Notes under the pieces: generated by a model
The model's database searches: none
The model's input: only the letters and a program-made list of their open reading frames with translations
What the model was told of the DNA's origin: nothing
Position numbers and translations under genes: made by a program
Shown: one piece after another, positions 6,343 through 6,446 of the stretch
Numbering within the stretch: the stretch's first letter is position 1
How the letters are laid out: each line of letters begins with the position of its first letter
From: Bacteroidales bacterium
GTDB lineage: Bacteria > Bacteroidota > Bacteroidia > Bacteroidales > UBA932
Direction of reading: 5' to 3'
DNA: 6,446 nt
Assembly: GCA_009784635.1 (NCBI GenBank)
Contig: WRBG01000112.1
Coordinates: forward strand, 1-6,446

Positions 6343-6358
6343 TGGCATACATTTAGCC
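6343..6358 (+). promoter_or_regulatory. Candidate sigma54 (-24/-12) promoter
   Basis: TGGCATACATTTAGCC has GG (6344-6345) and GC (6356-6357) with the obligatory 10-bp spacing. It matches the seven -24 positions TGGCAYR fully and three of five -12 positions (TAGCC against TTGCW). Transcription would start near 6369, 19 bp before the ATG at 6388. An overlapping TACATTTA (6348-6355) differs in its last base from the housekeeping TAnnTTTG and lacks a -33 partner, so it is a weaker explanation. Confidence 0.45.
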
Positions 6359-6387
6359 ATATACTTGGGCAACCAAATATATGTACT

Positions 6388-6446
6388 ATGCTTAGATTAT
6401 CTACTTTTTCCCTTATCCTTGTATTATTGACCTCTACAAGCGCAAA
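6388..6446 (+). CDS. Exported protein, N-terminal fragment (partial, runs off window end)
   Basis: From ATG at 6388, 19 complete codons and a partial one remain open to the window edge: MLRLSTFSLILVLLTSTSA. Arg3 followed by a hydrophobic core (about 7-14) and a small-residue stretch TSTSA is a typical Sec signal peptide, with possible cleavage after Ala19. Nothing of the mature protein is visible, so no function can be given. An ATG at 6381 is out of frame and stops after four codons. The candidate sigma54 promoter and the paired dyads upstream suggest inducible expression under an NtrC-type activator, possibly the regulator encoded at 4800-3427. Confidence 0.55.
   Translation, partial: MLRLSTFSLILVLLTSTSA

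Larger units (their letters stand above)
6156..6387. other. Divergent regulatory region between the ATPase gene and the plus-strand secreted protein gene
   Basis: The 232-bp gap contains no supported gene. It holds, from left to right, the ATPase -7 element (6169-6176), a 15-bp tandem repeat array (6182-6241), two adjacent 21-bp imperfect dyads (6248-6289), a T-rich stretch with a run of eight or nine T at 6276-6284, and a sigma54-type promoter candidate (6343-6358). The stretch 6290-6342 is AT-rich and contains an isolated TATTTTTG (6302-6309). Confidence 0.6.

Overview
The window looks like a chromosomal segment of a Bacteroidota bacterium, probably of the Bacteroidales type. Moderate GC content, near-absent Shine-Dalgarno sequences, several upstream matches to the Bacteroidota promoter (TTG/TTTG at -33, about 20 bp, TAnnTTTG at -7), and response-regulator and histidine-kinase sequences of a familiar Bacteroidota style all point this way. 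The species cannot be named from this sequence.

Layout. Positions 1-163 hold the 5' end of a secreted protein gene on the minus strand. The 362-bp divergent gap that follows carries one promoter for that gene and one, on the plus strand, for a small cysteine-rich lipoprotein (526-777). The lipoprotein gene converges, with 16 bp between stop codons, on a three-gene minus-strand operon: an NtrC-family response regulator (4800-3427), its partner membrane histidine kinase (3420-2080) and an exported PQQ-type beta-propeller protein (2068-794). Gaps of 6 and 11 bp imply co-transcription from a promoter at 4817-4848. Upstream, in the same direction but with its own promoter signal, lies an AAA+ ATPase with a C-terminal DUF234/PD-(D/E)XK-like region (6155-4842), AT-richer than the operon. 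The last 59 bp begin another exported protein on the plus strand (start at 6388).

How the genes may work together. The kinase should phosphorylate the regulator, which has receiver, sigma54-activator AAA+ and Fis-type HTH domains and so should activate sigma54 promoters. The beta-propeller protein is the only non-signalling member of the operon and may act in the envelope process that the pair senses or controls; this is inference.

The most interesting part is the 232-bp divergent gap 6156-6387. It contains (i) a 15-bp tandem array whose units each hold a small dyad, next to the ATPase promoter, (ii) two adjacent 21-bp imperfect dyads, and (iii) a good sigma54 -24/-12 candidate at 6343-6358, about 30 bp before the start of the plus-strand gene. 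The dyads sit at about -111 and -90 from the predicted start site, where activators of sigma54 usually bind. No CRISPR array, tRNA, rRNA or insertion sequence was seen. The window holds no clearly new system; the unusual items are the regulatory region 6156-6387 and the cysteine-rich lipoprotein.
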